Of a DNA stretch of 21,549 nt, positions 1-7,422 are shown piece by piece (the stretch's first letter is position 1; each line of letters opens with the position of its first letter). The stretch comes from Holdemanella sp. GTDB lineage: Bacteria > Bacillota_I > Bacilli_A > Erysipelotrichales > Erysipelotrichaceae. The DNA lies in assembly GCA_021442845.1 (NCBI GenBank), contig JABUSD010000368.1:1-21549 (forward strand), written 5' to 3'. The translations under genes and the position numbers were made by a program. Below the pieces are notes generated by a model. The model made no database searches. It was not told where the DNA came from and saw nothing but the letters and a program-made list of their open reading frames with translations.

Positions 1-24
1 AAGGTTCAATTGAACCTTTTTTTT
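1..24 (+). terminator. Intrinsic terminator of an upstream plus-strand gene
   Basis: A perfect palindrome AAGGTTCAATTGAACCTT at 1-18 is followed by a run of T (19-24), the form of a Rho-independent terminator read on the plus strand. The gene it ends lies left of the window. It faces the minus-strand terminator at 31-51, so the left edge is the meeting point of two convergent units. Confidence 0.7.
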
Positions 25-30
25 GTATAT

Positions 31-51
31 AAAAAGCGTGATTTCTCACGC
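31..51 (-). terminator. Intrinsic terminator of the ispD operon
   Basis: Read on the minus strand, GCGTGA-GAAA-TCACGC is followed by TTTTT: a 6-bp GC-rich stem with a GNRA tetraloop and a U-tract. The TGA stop of the IspD-like gene (46-48) lies inside the first arm. Confidence 0.85.
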
Positions 52-519
52 AATATAGTGTATAGGTGTATCGGCTAAGGCATCTACTGCCTTGGAATAC
101 GTATCCACTGCCATATTAAATTCAATGGCATATTGTAGACAGAACATCAATAATCTTGTATCAAAAGCTTCAAAGACATGATCTGTATAGGATACCGATG
201 GATATTTCTGTAAATTCTCTAATAAGGCATCTATCGATTCTCTTGTCAATTCCTTTGATAATCCAATTACGAGTACATTTTCCTGGGTAACTGCCTTTAA
301 CCCATTCAATAAGGATACATATGGCTTGTTTGACATTTGTACATACATTGATTTTGGAATGGGATTGGTTGCCAATTTTACTATCCATTCCTTATTGGCG
401 CTGATGACAATTTCTTTACAATCTGCATCTTCAATAAATAAAGAACATGCCTTCTTCATTCGATCAAATGCGATATCATCATAATGTTCTGTATCATAAA
501 TAAGTGCTGTGTATTCCAT
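46..519 (-). CDS. Degenerate IspD-like nucleotidyltransferase paralogue, probably non-catalytic
   Basis: Product of 157 aa. It has no close textbook match but aligns by eye with the IspD encoded just upstream. DADCKEIVI (31-39) matches IspD DTDCKQIII (44-52), SLLNGLK (69-75) matches SVYNGLS (84-90), and HVFEAFDTRLLMFCLQYA (114-131) matches the stretch after IspD NAQTPQ (154-159). The nucleotide-binding loop AAGxGxR, the HDxARP metal/substrate motif and the C-terminal NxKIT strand are all absent, so cytidylyl transfer is unlikely. It starts 10 nt after the ispD stop, with AGAGGG as Shine-Dalgarno, so it is co-transcribed with ispD. The open frame and good ribosome-binding site argue against a simple pseudogene. 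A regulatory or structural partner of IspD is possible but is inference only. Confidence 0.6.
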   Translation of the reverse strand: MEYTALIYDTEHYDDIAFDRMKKACSLFIEDADCKEIVISANKEWIVKLATNPIPKSMYVQMSNKPYVSLLNGLKAVTQENVLVIGLSKELTRESIDALLENLQKYPSVSYTDHVFEAFDTRLLMFCLQYAIEFNMAVDTYSKAVDALADTPIHYIA

Positions 520-529
520 AATTCCCTCT

Positions 530-1174
530 TTATTTTAAATCTGTAGGTAGTGTAATCTTTGTATTGGATGCATCTCCAATCACCACTTTTACCTTACTGT
601 TTCCATACCATTCTACAAGCTGGGCATCATCCGTGCCAATCCGGTTTTCCACTTTTGCCATTTCATGGCATTTTTTGATTAAATCGGTTTTAAAGCACTG
701 GGGTGTCTGTGCATTATAGACATTGGCTCGTATCAATGTTTCCTTGACATATCCTTCTTCTACAATCTTAACAGTATCCACACTTGGTACCATCAATAGA
801 CAGGCATCTTCTTTTTCCAATGTCTTCTTTAAATCATATATCTGTTCTTCTTTTAAATAAGGTCTAGCTCCATCATGGATGAATACATATGGACTAACTA
901 CCTTAGATAAGCCATTATATACACTTTCCTGTCGTGTACTTCCACCGATGGCTACTTCAATCTTCTCTATTTCTTTATATAGCTTTTCAACATGGTTTAT
1001 TTCATGTTCAGCACAGACAATGATAATCTGTTTACAATCTGTATCCATTAAAAATGGCTGTAGACTGACATCCAATACGGTTTTTCCTTCTTTTAATGGA
1101 TAGAACATCTTATTGTATTCAAGCTTTGTACGGCTTCCTTTTCCAGCCGCTAATAAACATACACTGTATTTCAT
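530..1174 (-). CDS. ispD: 2-C-methyl-D-erythritol 4-phosphate cytidylyltransferase
   Basis: Product of 214 aa, a little shorter than the usual 225-235. IspD makes CDP-methylerythritol from CTP and MEP in the cytosolic MEP route to isoprenoids. Visible motifs are the CTP-binding loop AAGKGSR (9-15) with Lys22, GGSTRQESVYNGL (77-89), the HDGARP motif (100-105; usually HDAARP), RANVYNAQTPQ (149-159), DD at 182-183 and NTKITLPTDL (204-213). The related TarI (ribitol-phosphate cytidylyltransferase) is an alternative, but no TarJ-like gene is adjacent. The ATG has no Shine-Dalgarno; an extended -10 element lies 9 nt upstream, so the mRNA may be leaderless. An IspD-like gene follows after 10 nt. Confidence 0.85.
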   Translation of the reverse strand: MKYSVCLLAAGKGSRTKLEYNKMFYPLKEGKTVLDVSLQPFLMDTDCKQIIIVCAEHEINHVEKLYKEIEKIEVAIGGSTRQESVYNGLSKVVSPYVFIHDGARPYLKEEQIYDLKKTLEKEDACLLMVPSVDTVKIVEEGYVKETLIRANVYNAQTPQCFKTDLIKKCHEMAKVENRIGTDDAQLVEWYGNSKVKVVIGDASNTKITLPTDLK

Positions 1175-1183
1175 AGTGAAATC

Positions 1184-1192
1184 ATTATAACA
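1184..1192 (-). promoter_or_regulatory. Extended -10 promoter of ispD
   Basis: On the minus strand TGTTATAAT is a perfect extended -10 (TGnTATAAT) ending 9 nt before the ispD ATG. The expected start of transcription is 0-3 nt before the start codon. No -35 is visible, because that region is occupied by the preceding terminator. Confidence 0.65.
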
Positions 1193-1194
1193 GA

Positions 1195-1220
1195 AAAAAA
1201 GTAGATTCTACTCTACTTTT
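1195..1220 (-). terminator. Terminator after the CmpB-like gene
   Basis: Inverted repeat AAAAAGTAGA / TCTACTTTTT around a 6-nt loop, with extra T on the minus-strand 3' side. The last codons and the TAG stop (1213-1215) of the CmpB-like gene form the first arm. It separates the activase operon from ispD. Confidence 0.7.
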
Positions 1221-1983
1221 TCAACTTTTCATCTACCCAATCGGTAAGATGTTTCGATAAGCCTACATATACATTCTTTGGGAATGCCATTGAAAGACGA
1301 CCATGCAGAATTTCCAATACTTTTTCATGAATTGCCTTTGTCTTTGCAATCAAATCAGCACGAGATTGGGTCCATTCCATAAAGACAGTCTGGCTTCCCT
1401 GTTTGATTTCAGCCATTTCCTTTTCAAACTGGTTGTATAATAAAACCAGTTCCTGCTGCACTTTTTCAATCAGTCGCTTACGTTTTACTAAGTGAATGAC
1501 TGTGAATATGCAGTCGATACATAAGATGATAGCAGCAATATTCATCATCAGCATAAGCTTATTGACAGGAATGGAATGCACGATTGCTTCCACTCTTGGA
1601 TGAACAATATAGACAGCCACAAGACACATGATGCCAAACAAAGTTGAATTCAATAGACAGACTCTTCCATGGATATTGAACTTATAGTGCGAATAATCCC
1701 ACCATCTTGTATGGAATAGTTTTTCCATAATCCAGCTTGTGAAATATTCAATAGCGGAAGTAATGATAACGCCTACTACAAAAATCAGAATAGGATATTT
1801 TTTTAGTGGCATAAGTGGATAAAGTACACATATAGCCCCTACTCCATAGACTGGACAATAAGGTCCATACATGAATCCGCTATTGGATAATTTCTTATCT
1901 AATATGCCATTATAGACAAACTCACAACACCATCCTAAAACCGAATAGATCACAAAATACGTAAAGACATACAGCAGGTCCAT
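1213..1983 (-). CDS. CmpB-like integral membrane protein (putative ABC-transporter type IV family)
   Basis: Product of 256 aa. The N-terminal half has about five hydrophobic segments (about 1-20, 43-60, 62-85, 107-127 and 143-165) and carries WWDYS...NIHGRVCL (94-110), which I recognise as the hallmark of the CmpB/'putative ABC-transporter type IV' family (PF06541). The C-terminal 90 residues are charged, look helical or coiled and are probably cytosolic. Despite the family name, transport has not been shown for most members and no ATP-binding-cassette gene is nearby. It starts 1 nt after the stop of the dehydratase-like gene, with GGGGA upstream, so it is translationally coupled as the last gene of that operon. 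Confidence 0.7.
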   Translation of the reverse strand: MDLLYVFTYFVIYSVLGWCCEFVYNGILDKKLSNSGFMYGPYCPVYGVGAICVLYPLMPLKKYPILIFVVGVIITSAIEYFTSWIMEKLFHTRWWDYSHYKFNIHGRVCLLNSTLFGIMCLVAVYIVHPRVEAIVHSIPVNKLMLMMNIAAIILCIDCIFTVIHLVKRKRLIEKVQQELVLLYNQFEKEMAEIKQGSQTVFMEWTQSRADLIAKTKAIHEKVLEILHGRLSMAFPKNVYVGLSKHLTDWVDEKLKK

Positions 1984-1984
1984 A

Positions 1985-3235
1985 TTAAATGTCCCCTAGA
2001 GTACTATTCAGTTTCGCATTGGCAAGCATTAAACGAATTCGATTTTCCTGGTTTACCTTGGATGCACTTGGGTCATAATCAATCGCAACAATATTGGCAT
2101 CTGGGAATTCTCCTTTGATTTTATGTACCATACCTTTGGCAACAATATGGTTTGGTAAACATCCAAATGGCTGGGCCGAAATGATATTATTGACACCCGT
2201 TTTAATCAATGTGACAACTTCACTTGTCAATAGCCATCCTTCTCCCATTTTTACTCCTGGATTGATAAATCCTTTTCCATTGGCAATGACTTCAGAAAAA
2301 TCATCCGGTGGAATGAAAGTTCCTTCATTCTTTACTGCATTGATAAAAGTTCTTTGCATACGGATAATGATATCTTTCCCAATCGCAATCCATGTATGTG
2401 ATTTTTCATGCATATGATAATAGTTATAGTCAATGATTGAATTCTCTAGACAATATAAACCAAAGTCAATAACACCGGATAAGACGGGTTCAAATCCTTC
2501 ATCGATTAGATAGTCTTCCAGATTGCTGTTTCCAAGTGGAGAATACTTCATATAGATTTCCCCTACAACACCAACACGGATTTTCTTCTGGGTACGATCT
2601 TGTGGTACAGCTTTCATCGCTTCAATCATATCGCGATAGATTCGCTTTGAATTGCGATAGCGCCCTGATTCAAAATCCTGAATCAGACGATCAACAAAGT
2701 CATCAATGGCTTTATCCGTATCGCCTTTATTGATTTCATATGGTTTCACCTGATTCTTTAACCACATCAAGGCATCTCCATATAAGAATCCATACAACAA
2801 GCGAATTAACATAGGGAGTGTCAATTCAAATTCACTGTCTTTTTCAAGACCGGAGAAGTTAACGGAAAGACATGGAATTCTTTCATTCCATCCTTCCATT
2901 TCCAGCGCTTTTCTTAATAAGGCAAGATAGTTGCTGGCACGGCATCCTCCCCCTGTCTGGGTAATCGCAAGAACAGTATGATCTAAATCATACTTACCAC
3001 TCTTTAAGGCATCCATCATCTGCCCAATAACCAATAAGGCTGGATAACATGTATCATTATGTACATGGGCAAGCCCTTCTTCACGGACGACATCACCGGT
3101 ATTTTCCAATACCACAATATTGAATCCGCTCTTTTTAAAAATCTGTTTCAATAATTTGAAATGGATAGGAAGCATACTGGGTACTAAGACAGTATGCGTT
3201 TCTTTCATATCTTTGGTAAAACGAGCATATTCCAC
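1985..3235 (-). CDS. 2-hydroxyacyl-CoA dehydratase-like protein, C-terminal partner of the activase
   Basis: Product of 416 aa, starting with GTG; AAGGAAGGTG upstream is the ribosome-binding site and overlaps the end of the previous gene. It matches what is usually the C-terminal third of the very large (about 1400 aa) 'acyl-CoA dehydratase activase-related' proteins of Bacillota. Candidate Fe-S or metal-binding cysteines are in NDTCYPA (Cys63), TQTGGGCRASNY (Cys98) and QPFGCLPNH (Cys359). DYDPSASKVNQENRI (387-400) is the typical C-terminal motif. The true substrate of the family is unknown to me. Only 2 nt separate it from the upstream activase gene, and it is in a different frame. The two subunits are therefore genuinely separate here and probably form one complex. 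Confidence 0.75.
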   Translation of the reverse strand: MEYARFTKDMKETHTVLVPSMLPIHFKLLKQIFKKSGFNIVVLENTGDVVREEGLAHVHNDTCYPALLVIGQMMDALKSGKYDLDHTVLAITQTGGGCRASNYLALLRKALEMEGWNERIPCLSVNFSGLEKDSEFELTLPMLIRLLYGFLYGDALMWLKNQVKPYEINKGDTDKAIDDFVDRLIQDFESGRYRNSKRIYRDMIEAMKAVPQDRTQKKIRVGVVGEIYMKYSPLGNSNLEDYLIDEGFEPVLSGVIDFGLYCLENSIIDYNYYHMHEKSHTWIAIGKDIIIRMQRTFINAVKNEGTFIPPDDFSEVIANGKGFINPGVKMGEGWLLTSEVVTLIKTGVNNIISAQPFGCLPNHIVAKGMVHKIKGEFPDANIVAIDYDPSASKVNQENRIRLMLANAKLNSTLGDI

Positions 3236-3237
3236 GC

Positions 3238-6150
3238 TTATTCACCTTCCTTCTGTGCGATAGCTTCCTTAAGCGAACGCAAACGAATGCGCGCAGCGCC
3301 TAAGTTATCAATTTCATCAATCTTAATCTGGGTATAGAATTTATTGCCTGCACGTAATATATCACGGACTTCATCACTGGTAATCGCATCGATTCCACAT
3401 CCAAAGCTGACAAGCTGTACTAAATTCATATCCTTGTTGTCGCAGACATAATGTGCTGCCTGATATAGACGAGCATGATATGTCCATTGGTTCAATACAT
3501 TGACCTTGTGTTCCTTTTGTCTTGGTACACTTTCTTCGGATACAACCACAAAGCCTAGCTGGGTTAACAGCTGGTTCATCTGGTGATTGATTAGTGGATC
3601 CAAATGATAAGGTCTACCACATAAGACAACAATTGGATAGTTATTTTCACGTGCAAAGGCAACCGCCTTTCTATGTTCTTCTACAAGTCTTTCATGGAAA
3701 GCTTCATATTCTTTCTTGGCTACTTCTAATGCCTTCATCATATCTCTTTCCTTGAAATGGATACCTACTCTATCAAAGTGCAGAACCATAGCACGAATAA
3801 ATGTAGGTATATGATCAAAGCTTAAGAATGGATAGACAAATTTCACTTTATCCAGATCCATATTCCCTGAAATTGTTTCCGGATAATAGGCAACAAGCGG
3901 ACAGTTATAGTGATTAACACCCTGGTGTTCGTTGACATTGTATGTCATACATGGATAGAAAATCGCATCAACATCATATTTCATCAGCTGTTCAATATGA
4001 CCATGAACTACCTTAGCTGGAAAACATGCCGTATCACTTGGAATTGACTGTTGCCCATCATGATACATTTCCTTTGTACTTGGTGTTGACCATACAACTT
4101 CATAACCAAGATAATCAAAGAATTTTGTCCAGAATGGAAGCAGGTCATAATTATTTAGAACAAGCGGCATACCAATCTTCTTATCATGGCATCCAGTTTT
4201 CTTTGCCTGTTCTAACATTTCTGTTTTTACCTTATATAAATCTGGTAATTCTATTGCCTTTGTCTTTGACTGGATCATCTTGTCACATTTATTACCCGAT
4301 ACTAATCTTGATCCATCAGAGAATGTATTGATTGTCAAAGAACAGTGGTTATTACATCCCTGGCATGCGATTGCCTTTGATGTATGGGTAAAATTCTTAC
4401 ATTCTTCATATGTCAATATAGAGCTTTTTGAATGATGTAAATCCTTGGCATATAAAGCAGCTCCATAGGCTCCCATTAAATGGGCAATGCTTGGACGGAT
4501 TACATTGCGCCCTAGTTCCAGTTCAAATGATCGAAGAACCGAATCATTCTGGAAAGTTCCTCCCTGAACTACGATATTCTTCCCGATATCGTTATTCTTG
4601 GCACGAATAACTTTATATAGTGCATTTTTCACAACCGATTTACAAAGTCCTGCCGATATATCTTCCATGGACATACCATTCTTCTGTGCCTGTTTAACGC
4701 CTGAGTTCATAAAGACAGTACAACGGGTTCCTAAATCCACTGGATGTTTCGCGTTTAATCCAATCTTGGCAAATTCAATCGCATCATACCCTAATGATTT
4801 GGCAAACGTTTCAATAAAGGAACCACACCCGCTTGAACAGGCTTCGTTCAATACGATATCGTCGATATTTCCATCACGGATCTTGAAACACTTGATATCC
4901 TGTCCACCAATATCCAGAATATAATCAACATCTGGATTGAATGTCTTGGCAGCGGTAAAGTGTGCCATTGTTTCAACAATACCTCCATCGAGATGGAAGG
5001 CATGGCGCATTAATTCTTCGCCATATCCTGTTGCGTAGGATCCATAAATCTGGATTTCTGGATTTGTTTCATAAATTGTGATCAATTCCTGTAATACAAC
5101 ATCCAATGGATTTCCTTTGTTGGATGTATAGGAATCATATAATATTTCATTCTTTTCATTTAATAGAACCAGCTTTGTCGTGGTTGATCCAGAATCAATT
5201 CCTAAATAAGCTTTCCCTTCATATCCCTTTAATTCACAATACTTGGCATCATGGGATTTATGACGCGTAACAAATTCATTGAATTCTTCCTCATCAATAA
5301 ATAAAGGTCGCGATTCTTCTAACTTGATAGGTGCATGTACTAGATCGTTCAACATCTTTTCAAGCTGTTCATAAGTATATTCTTCTTCCGCACATAAGGC
5401 TGCTCCTAGGGCAACAAAATTAATGGCTGTTTCAGGACAGATGATATGCTCATCTGTAATATGCAATGTTTCTTTAAAGCGTTCTCTTAATCCACTTAAG
5501 AAGTATAAAGGACCTCCTAAGAATAATAGATTTCCTTCAATCTTTCTTCCCTGGGCTAGCGATGTGATTGTCTGATCTACAACAGCCTGAAAGATGGATG
5601 CACTTAAGTCTGTCTTATCCACACCCTGATTGACTAAAGGCTGAATATCACTCTTTGCGAATACACCGCATCGTGATGCGATTGGATATAAACGGTTATA
5701 GCGAAGGCTGGCTTCATTCATTTGTTCTAAAGACATGTCTAAAAGCGAGGCCATCTGATCGATAAAGGCTCCCGTTCCTCCTGCACATGTTGAATTCATT
5801 CTTTGTTCAATACTACCTCTAAAAAATAGGATTTTGGCATCCTCACCACCTAATTCAATCGCAACATCCGCTTCTGGATAATATTTACGACACGCTCTTG
5901 CACTAGCAAACACTTCCTGAATAAATGGCAGATCGGCTTGTTCACACAAACCTAATGCACCAGACCCGCTTATCGCAAAAGTAAATGGCTCTTTACAAAA
6001 ATCTTTTAACTCCTGTATCTTTTCCAGCGTCTTCTGTCGCACCTGGGCTTTATGTCTTTCATAGCTTTTATAACAAATCTGATTGTTTTCATCTAACACT
6101 ACGGCTTTAATCGTAGTGCTTCCAATGTCAAATCCAATACGATACTTCAT
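3238..6150 (-). CDS. Double-ASKHA Fe-S activase with DUF2229-type region (2-hydroxyacyl-CoA dehydratase activator family)
   Basis: Product of 970 aa from the ATG at 6150. A TTG at 6162 is also in frame, but it lies inside the Shine-Dalgarno sequence (TTGGAGGT), so 6150 is the real start. It holds two tandem BadF/BadG/HgdC-type ATPase domains. The first has FDIGSTTIK (7-15), STCAGGTGAF (120-129) and SRCGVFAKSD (159-168). The second has GIDSGSTTTK (317-326), LDIGGQDIK (412-420), CSSGCGSF (438-445) and GTRCTVF (474-480). In the family these cysteines hold a [4Fe-4S] cluster and ATP hydrolysis drives low-potential electron transfer. A Cys cluster follows (596, 599, 603, 622), then a DUF2229-like region with PSDTACFPAKV and FYPCMTYN. 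The pathway is unknown; the context is an operon with its dehydratase-like partner and a membrane protein. Confidence 0.8.
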   Translation of the reverse strand: MKYRIGFDIGSTTIKAVVLDENNQICYKSYERHKAQVRQKTLEKIQELKDFCKEPFTFAISGSGALGLCEQADLPFIQEVFASARACRKYYPEADVAIELGGEDAKILFFRGSIEQRMNSTCAGGTGAFIDQMASLLDMSLEQMNEASLRYNRLYPIASRCGVFAKSDIQPLVNQGVDKTDLSASIFQAVVDQTITSLAQGRKIEGNLLFLGGPLYFLSGLRERFKETLHITDEHIICPETAINFVALGAALCAEEEYTYEQLEKMLNDLVHAPIKLEESRPLFIDEEEFNEFVTRHKSHDAKYCELKGYEGKAYLGIDSGSTTTKLVLLNEKNEILYDSYTSNKGNPLDVVLQELITIYETNPEIQIYGSYATGYGEELMRHAFHLDGGIVETMAHFTAAKTFNPDVDYILDIGGQDIKCFKIRDGNIDDIVLNEACSSGCGSFIETFAKSLGYDAIEFAKIGLNAKHPVDLGTRCTVFMNSGVKQAQKNGMSMEDISAGLCKSVVKNALYKVIRAKNNDIGKNIVVQGGTFQNDSVLRSFELELGRNVIRPSIAHLMGAYGAALYAKDLHHSKSSILTYEECKNFTHTSKAIACQGCNNHCSLTINTFSDGSRLVSGNKCDKMIQSKTKAIELPDLYKVKTEMLEQAKKTGCHDKKIGMPLVLNNYDLLPFWTKFFDYLGYEVVWSTPSTKEMYHDGQQSIPSDTACFPAKVVHGHIEQLMKYDVDAIFYPCMTYNVNEHQGVNHYNCPLVAYYPETISGNMDLDKVKFVYPFLSFDHIPTFIRAMVLHFDRVGIHFKERDMMKALEVAKKEYEAFHERLVEEHRKAVAFARENNYPIVVLCGRPYHLDPLINHQMNQLLTQLGFVVVSEESVPRQKEHKVNVLNQWTYHARLYQAAHYVCDNKDMNLVQLVSFGCGIDAITSDEVRDILRAGNKFYTQIKIDEIDNLGAARIRLRSLKEAIAQKEGE

Positions 6151-6170
6151 AGTTACCTCCAATAGATACT

Positions 6171-6176
6171 ATTATA
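6171..6176 (-). promoter_or_regulatory. -10 element for the activase operon
   Basis: Minus-strand TATAAT ends 20 nt before the ATG at 6150, giving a leader of about 14 nt that contains GGAGGT. No convincing -35 was found at 16-18 nt spacing, only AT-rich sequence. Confidence 0.45.
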
Positions 6177-6278
6177 CTAAATAATTCTTAAATTTTCATT
6201 GTCACATATCAATGCCTTATAATTAAATTTACCATAAAATTATCATTATTTTGTATTCAAATTATGGAAAACCTGTAT

Positions 6279-6320
6279 TATTTTATTATATTGATAAAAT
6301 GTAGAAAGAATAATAAAATA
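6279..6320 (+). promoter_or_regulatory. Promoter of the CobW operon inside an 11-bp inverted repeat
   Basis: TTGATA (6291-6296), a 17-nt spacer and TAAAAT (6314-6319) form a good sigma-A promoter. A perfect 11-bp inverted repeat, TATTTTATTAT (6279-6289) and ATAATAAAATA (6310-6320), brackets it: the left arm lies just upstream of the -35 and the right arm covers the -10. The centre spacing is 31 bp, about three helical turns. This may be an operator, but both arms are all A/T, so chance is not excluded. Confidence 0.5.
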
Positions 6321-6354
6321 CATATGCATATATACATTGGAAAGGATGATAAAA

Positions 6355-7419
6355 ATGGCAAAGGTAGATATTATTTCAGGATTTCTTGGTGCTGGAAAGA
6401 CAACCCTTATCAAAAAATTATTAGCTGGTCAGCTAAAAAATGAAAAAGTGGTATTAATAGAAAATGAATTTGGCGATGTTGGAATAGATGGAACATTTCT
6501 AAAGGAAGCAGGAATTGAAATCAAGGAAATCAATTCCGGATGCATCTGCTGTTCTCTTGTTGGAGATTTTAGAGAAGCATTGAAAAAAGTAATGGAAGAA
6601 TATGAACCAGAACGTTTGATTATTGAACCATCTGGTGTGGGAAAACTAAGCGATATTGAAGAAGCGGTAAAGGATGTCGGATTGGATGTCCATGCGCTTG
6701 TGACAGTTGCGGACGTAAATAAGATTAAGGTATATCATAGAAACTTTGGAGAGTTCTTTGATAACCAGATTGAAAATGCACAGATCATCATCTTCTCCCG
6801 TACACAGAAGGCAAATGATGAAAAAGTGGAAGAAATGGTTCATTTAGTTCATGAATTGAATCCTGATTCAAAATGCATTATTGCTCCATGGGACGATTTA
6901 AGCGATGAACAGATTTTAAAGGTAATGGATTCATTCCATCACCATGAACACGATGAAAACTGCACTTGTGGATGCCATGATCATGAACATCACCACCATG
7001 ACGAAGAACATGAGCACCATCATGATGAAGAATGCGAATGTGGGCACGAACATCACCATCATCATGATGAGGAATGCGAATGTGGACACGAACATCACCA
7101 TGAACATGATGAGAATTGCACTTGTGGATGTCATGACCATGATCATCACCATCATGGTGATGAAGAATTTACTTCCGTTGCCTATGAAAGTGCGCATAGC
7201 TATACAAAAGAAGAGCTTCAAGGTATGTTAGAACAGCTGGATGAGCATATCCTGCGTGCAAAAGGTATGGTGAAATCAAAAGATGGATGGTTGTTCTTTG
7301 ATTATGTACCTGAAGAAATCGATATCCGTGAAGGCCAGGTTCAGCCAATTGGACAGATTGTTGTGATTGGTTCAAAAGTAAATGAAAAAGAAATCAAGGA
7401 ATTGTTTAAGGTGGTGTAA
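6355..7419 (+). CDS. CobW/G3E-family GTPase metallochaperone with His/Cys-rich metal-binding insert
   Basis: Product of 354 aa from the ATG at 6355; the Shine-Dalgarno GGAAAGGA sits 7-8 nt upstream. An upstream in-frame TTG (6337) would place the start before this site, so it is rejected. Visible are the P-loop GFLGAGKTT (9-17), the conserved metal motif GCICC (62-66) and IEPSG. The usual NKxD base-recognition motif reads SRTQ here (about 148-151). Residues 195-268 form a low-complexity insert with 31 His and 10 Cys, then the C-terminal CobW domain follows. G3E GTPases insert or buffer metals such as Zn, Ni or Co. The array argues for metal binding, with zinc the likeliest but not proven. It is followed by a second CobW-like gene 3 nt downstream. 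Confidence 0.88.
   Translation: MAKVDIISGFLGAGKTTLIKKLLAGQLKNEKVVLIENEFGDVGIDGTFLKEAGIEIKEINSGCICCSLVGDFREALKKVMEEYEPERLIIEPSGVGKLSDIEEAVKDVGLDVHALVTVADVNKIKVYHRNFGEFFDNQIENAQIIIFSRTQKANDEKVEEMVHLVHELNPDSKCIIAPWDDLSDEQILKVMDSFHHHEHDENCTCGCHDHEHHHHDEEHEHHHDEECECGHEHHHHHDEECECGHEHHHEHDENCTCGCHDHDHHHHGDEEFTSVAYESAHSYTKEELQGMLEQLDEHILRAKGMVKSKDGWLFFDYVPEEIDIREGQVQPIGQIVVIGSKVNEKEIKELFKVV
6937..7155 (+). repeat. In-frame His/Cys repeat array in the CobW gene
   Basis: Five units each begin with Asp-Glu: DENCTCGCHDHEHHHH, DEEHEHHH, DEECECGHEHHHHH, DEECECGHEHHHEH and DENCTCGCHDHDHHHH. At DNA level the two central units (from 7024 and 7066) are near-identical 42-nt direct repeats, and the outer units (from 6952 and 7108) match each other. 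The array is therefore nearly symmetrical and probably grew by duplication. Confidence 0.85.
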
Positions 7420-7422
7420 TTC

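Noticed and set aside
3230-3245. Frameshift breaking a single activase-dehydratase gene
   Set aside because: A clean TAA, a GTG start and a strong Shine-Dalgarno are present at the junction, which look like a real gene boundary rather than an error.
6151-6162. Upstream TTG start for the activase (4 extra residues)
   Set aside because: The TTG lies within the GGAGG ribosome-binding site itself; ATG at 6150 is correctly spaced.
6337-6354. Upstream TTG start for the CobW gene (6 extra residues)
   Set aside because: It overlaps the GGAAAGGA site that serves the ATG at 6355, and the MAKVDIISGFLG opening fits the family.
7024-7110. 42-nt direct repeats considered as a CRISPR or tandem-repeat locus
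   Set aside because: They are in-frame codon repeats of the CobW protein with no spacers.
6931-7221. Open frames antisense to, and out of frame with, the His-rich segment of the CobW gene
   Set aside because: They are low-complexity shadows of the His/Cys repeats (Met/Phe/Val runs), without ribosome-binding sites.
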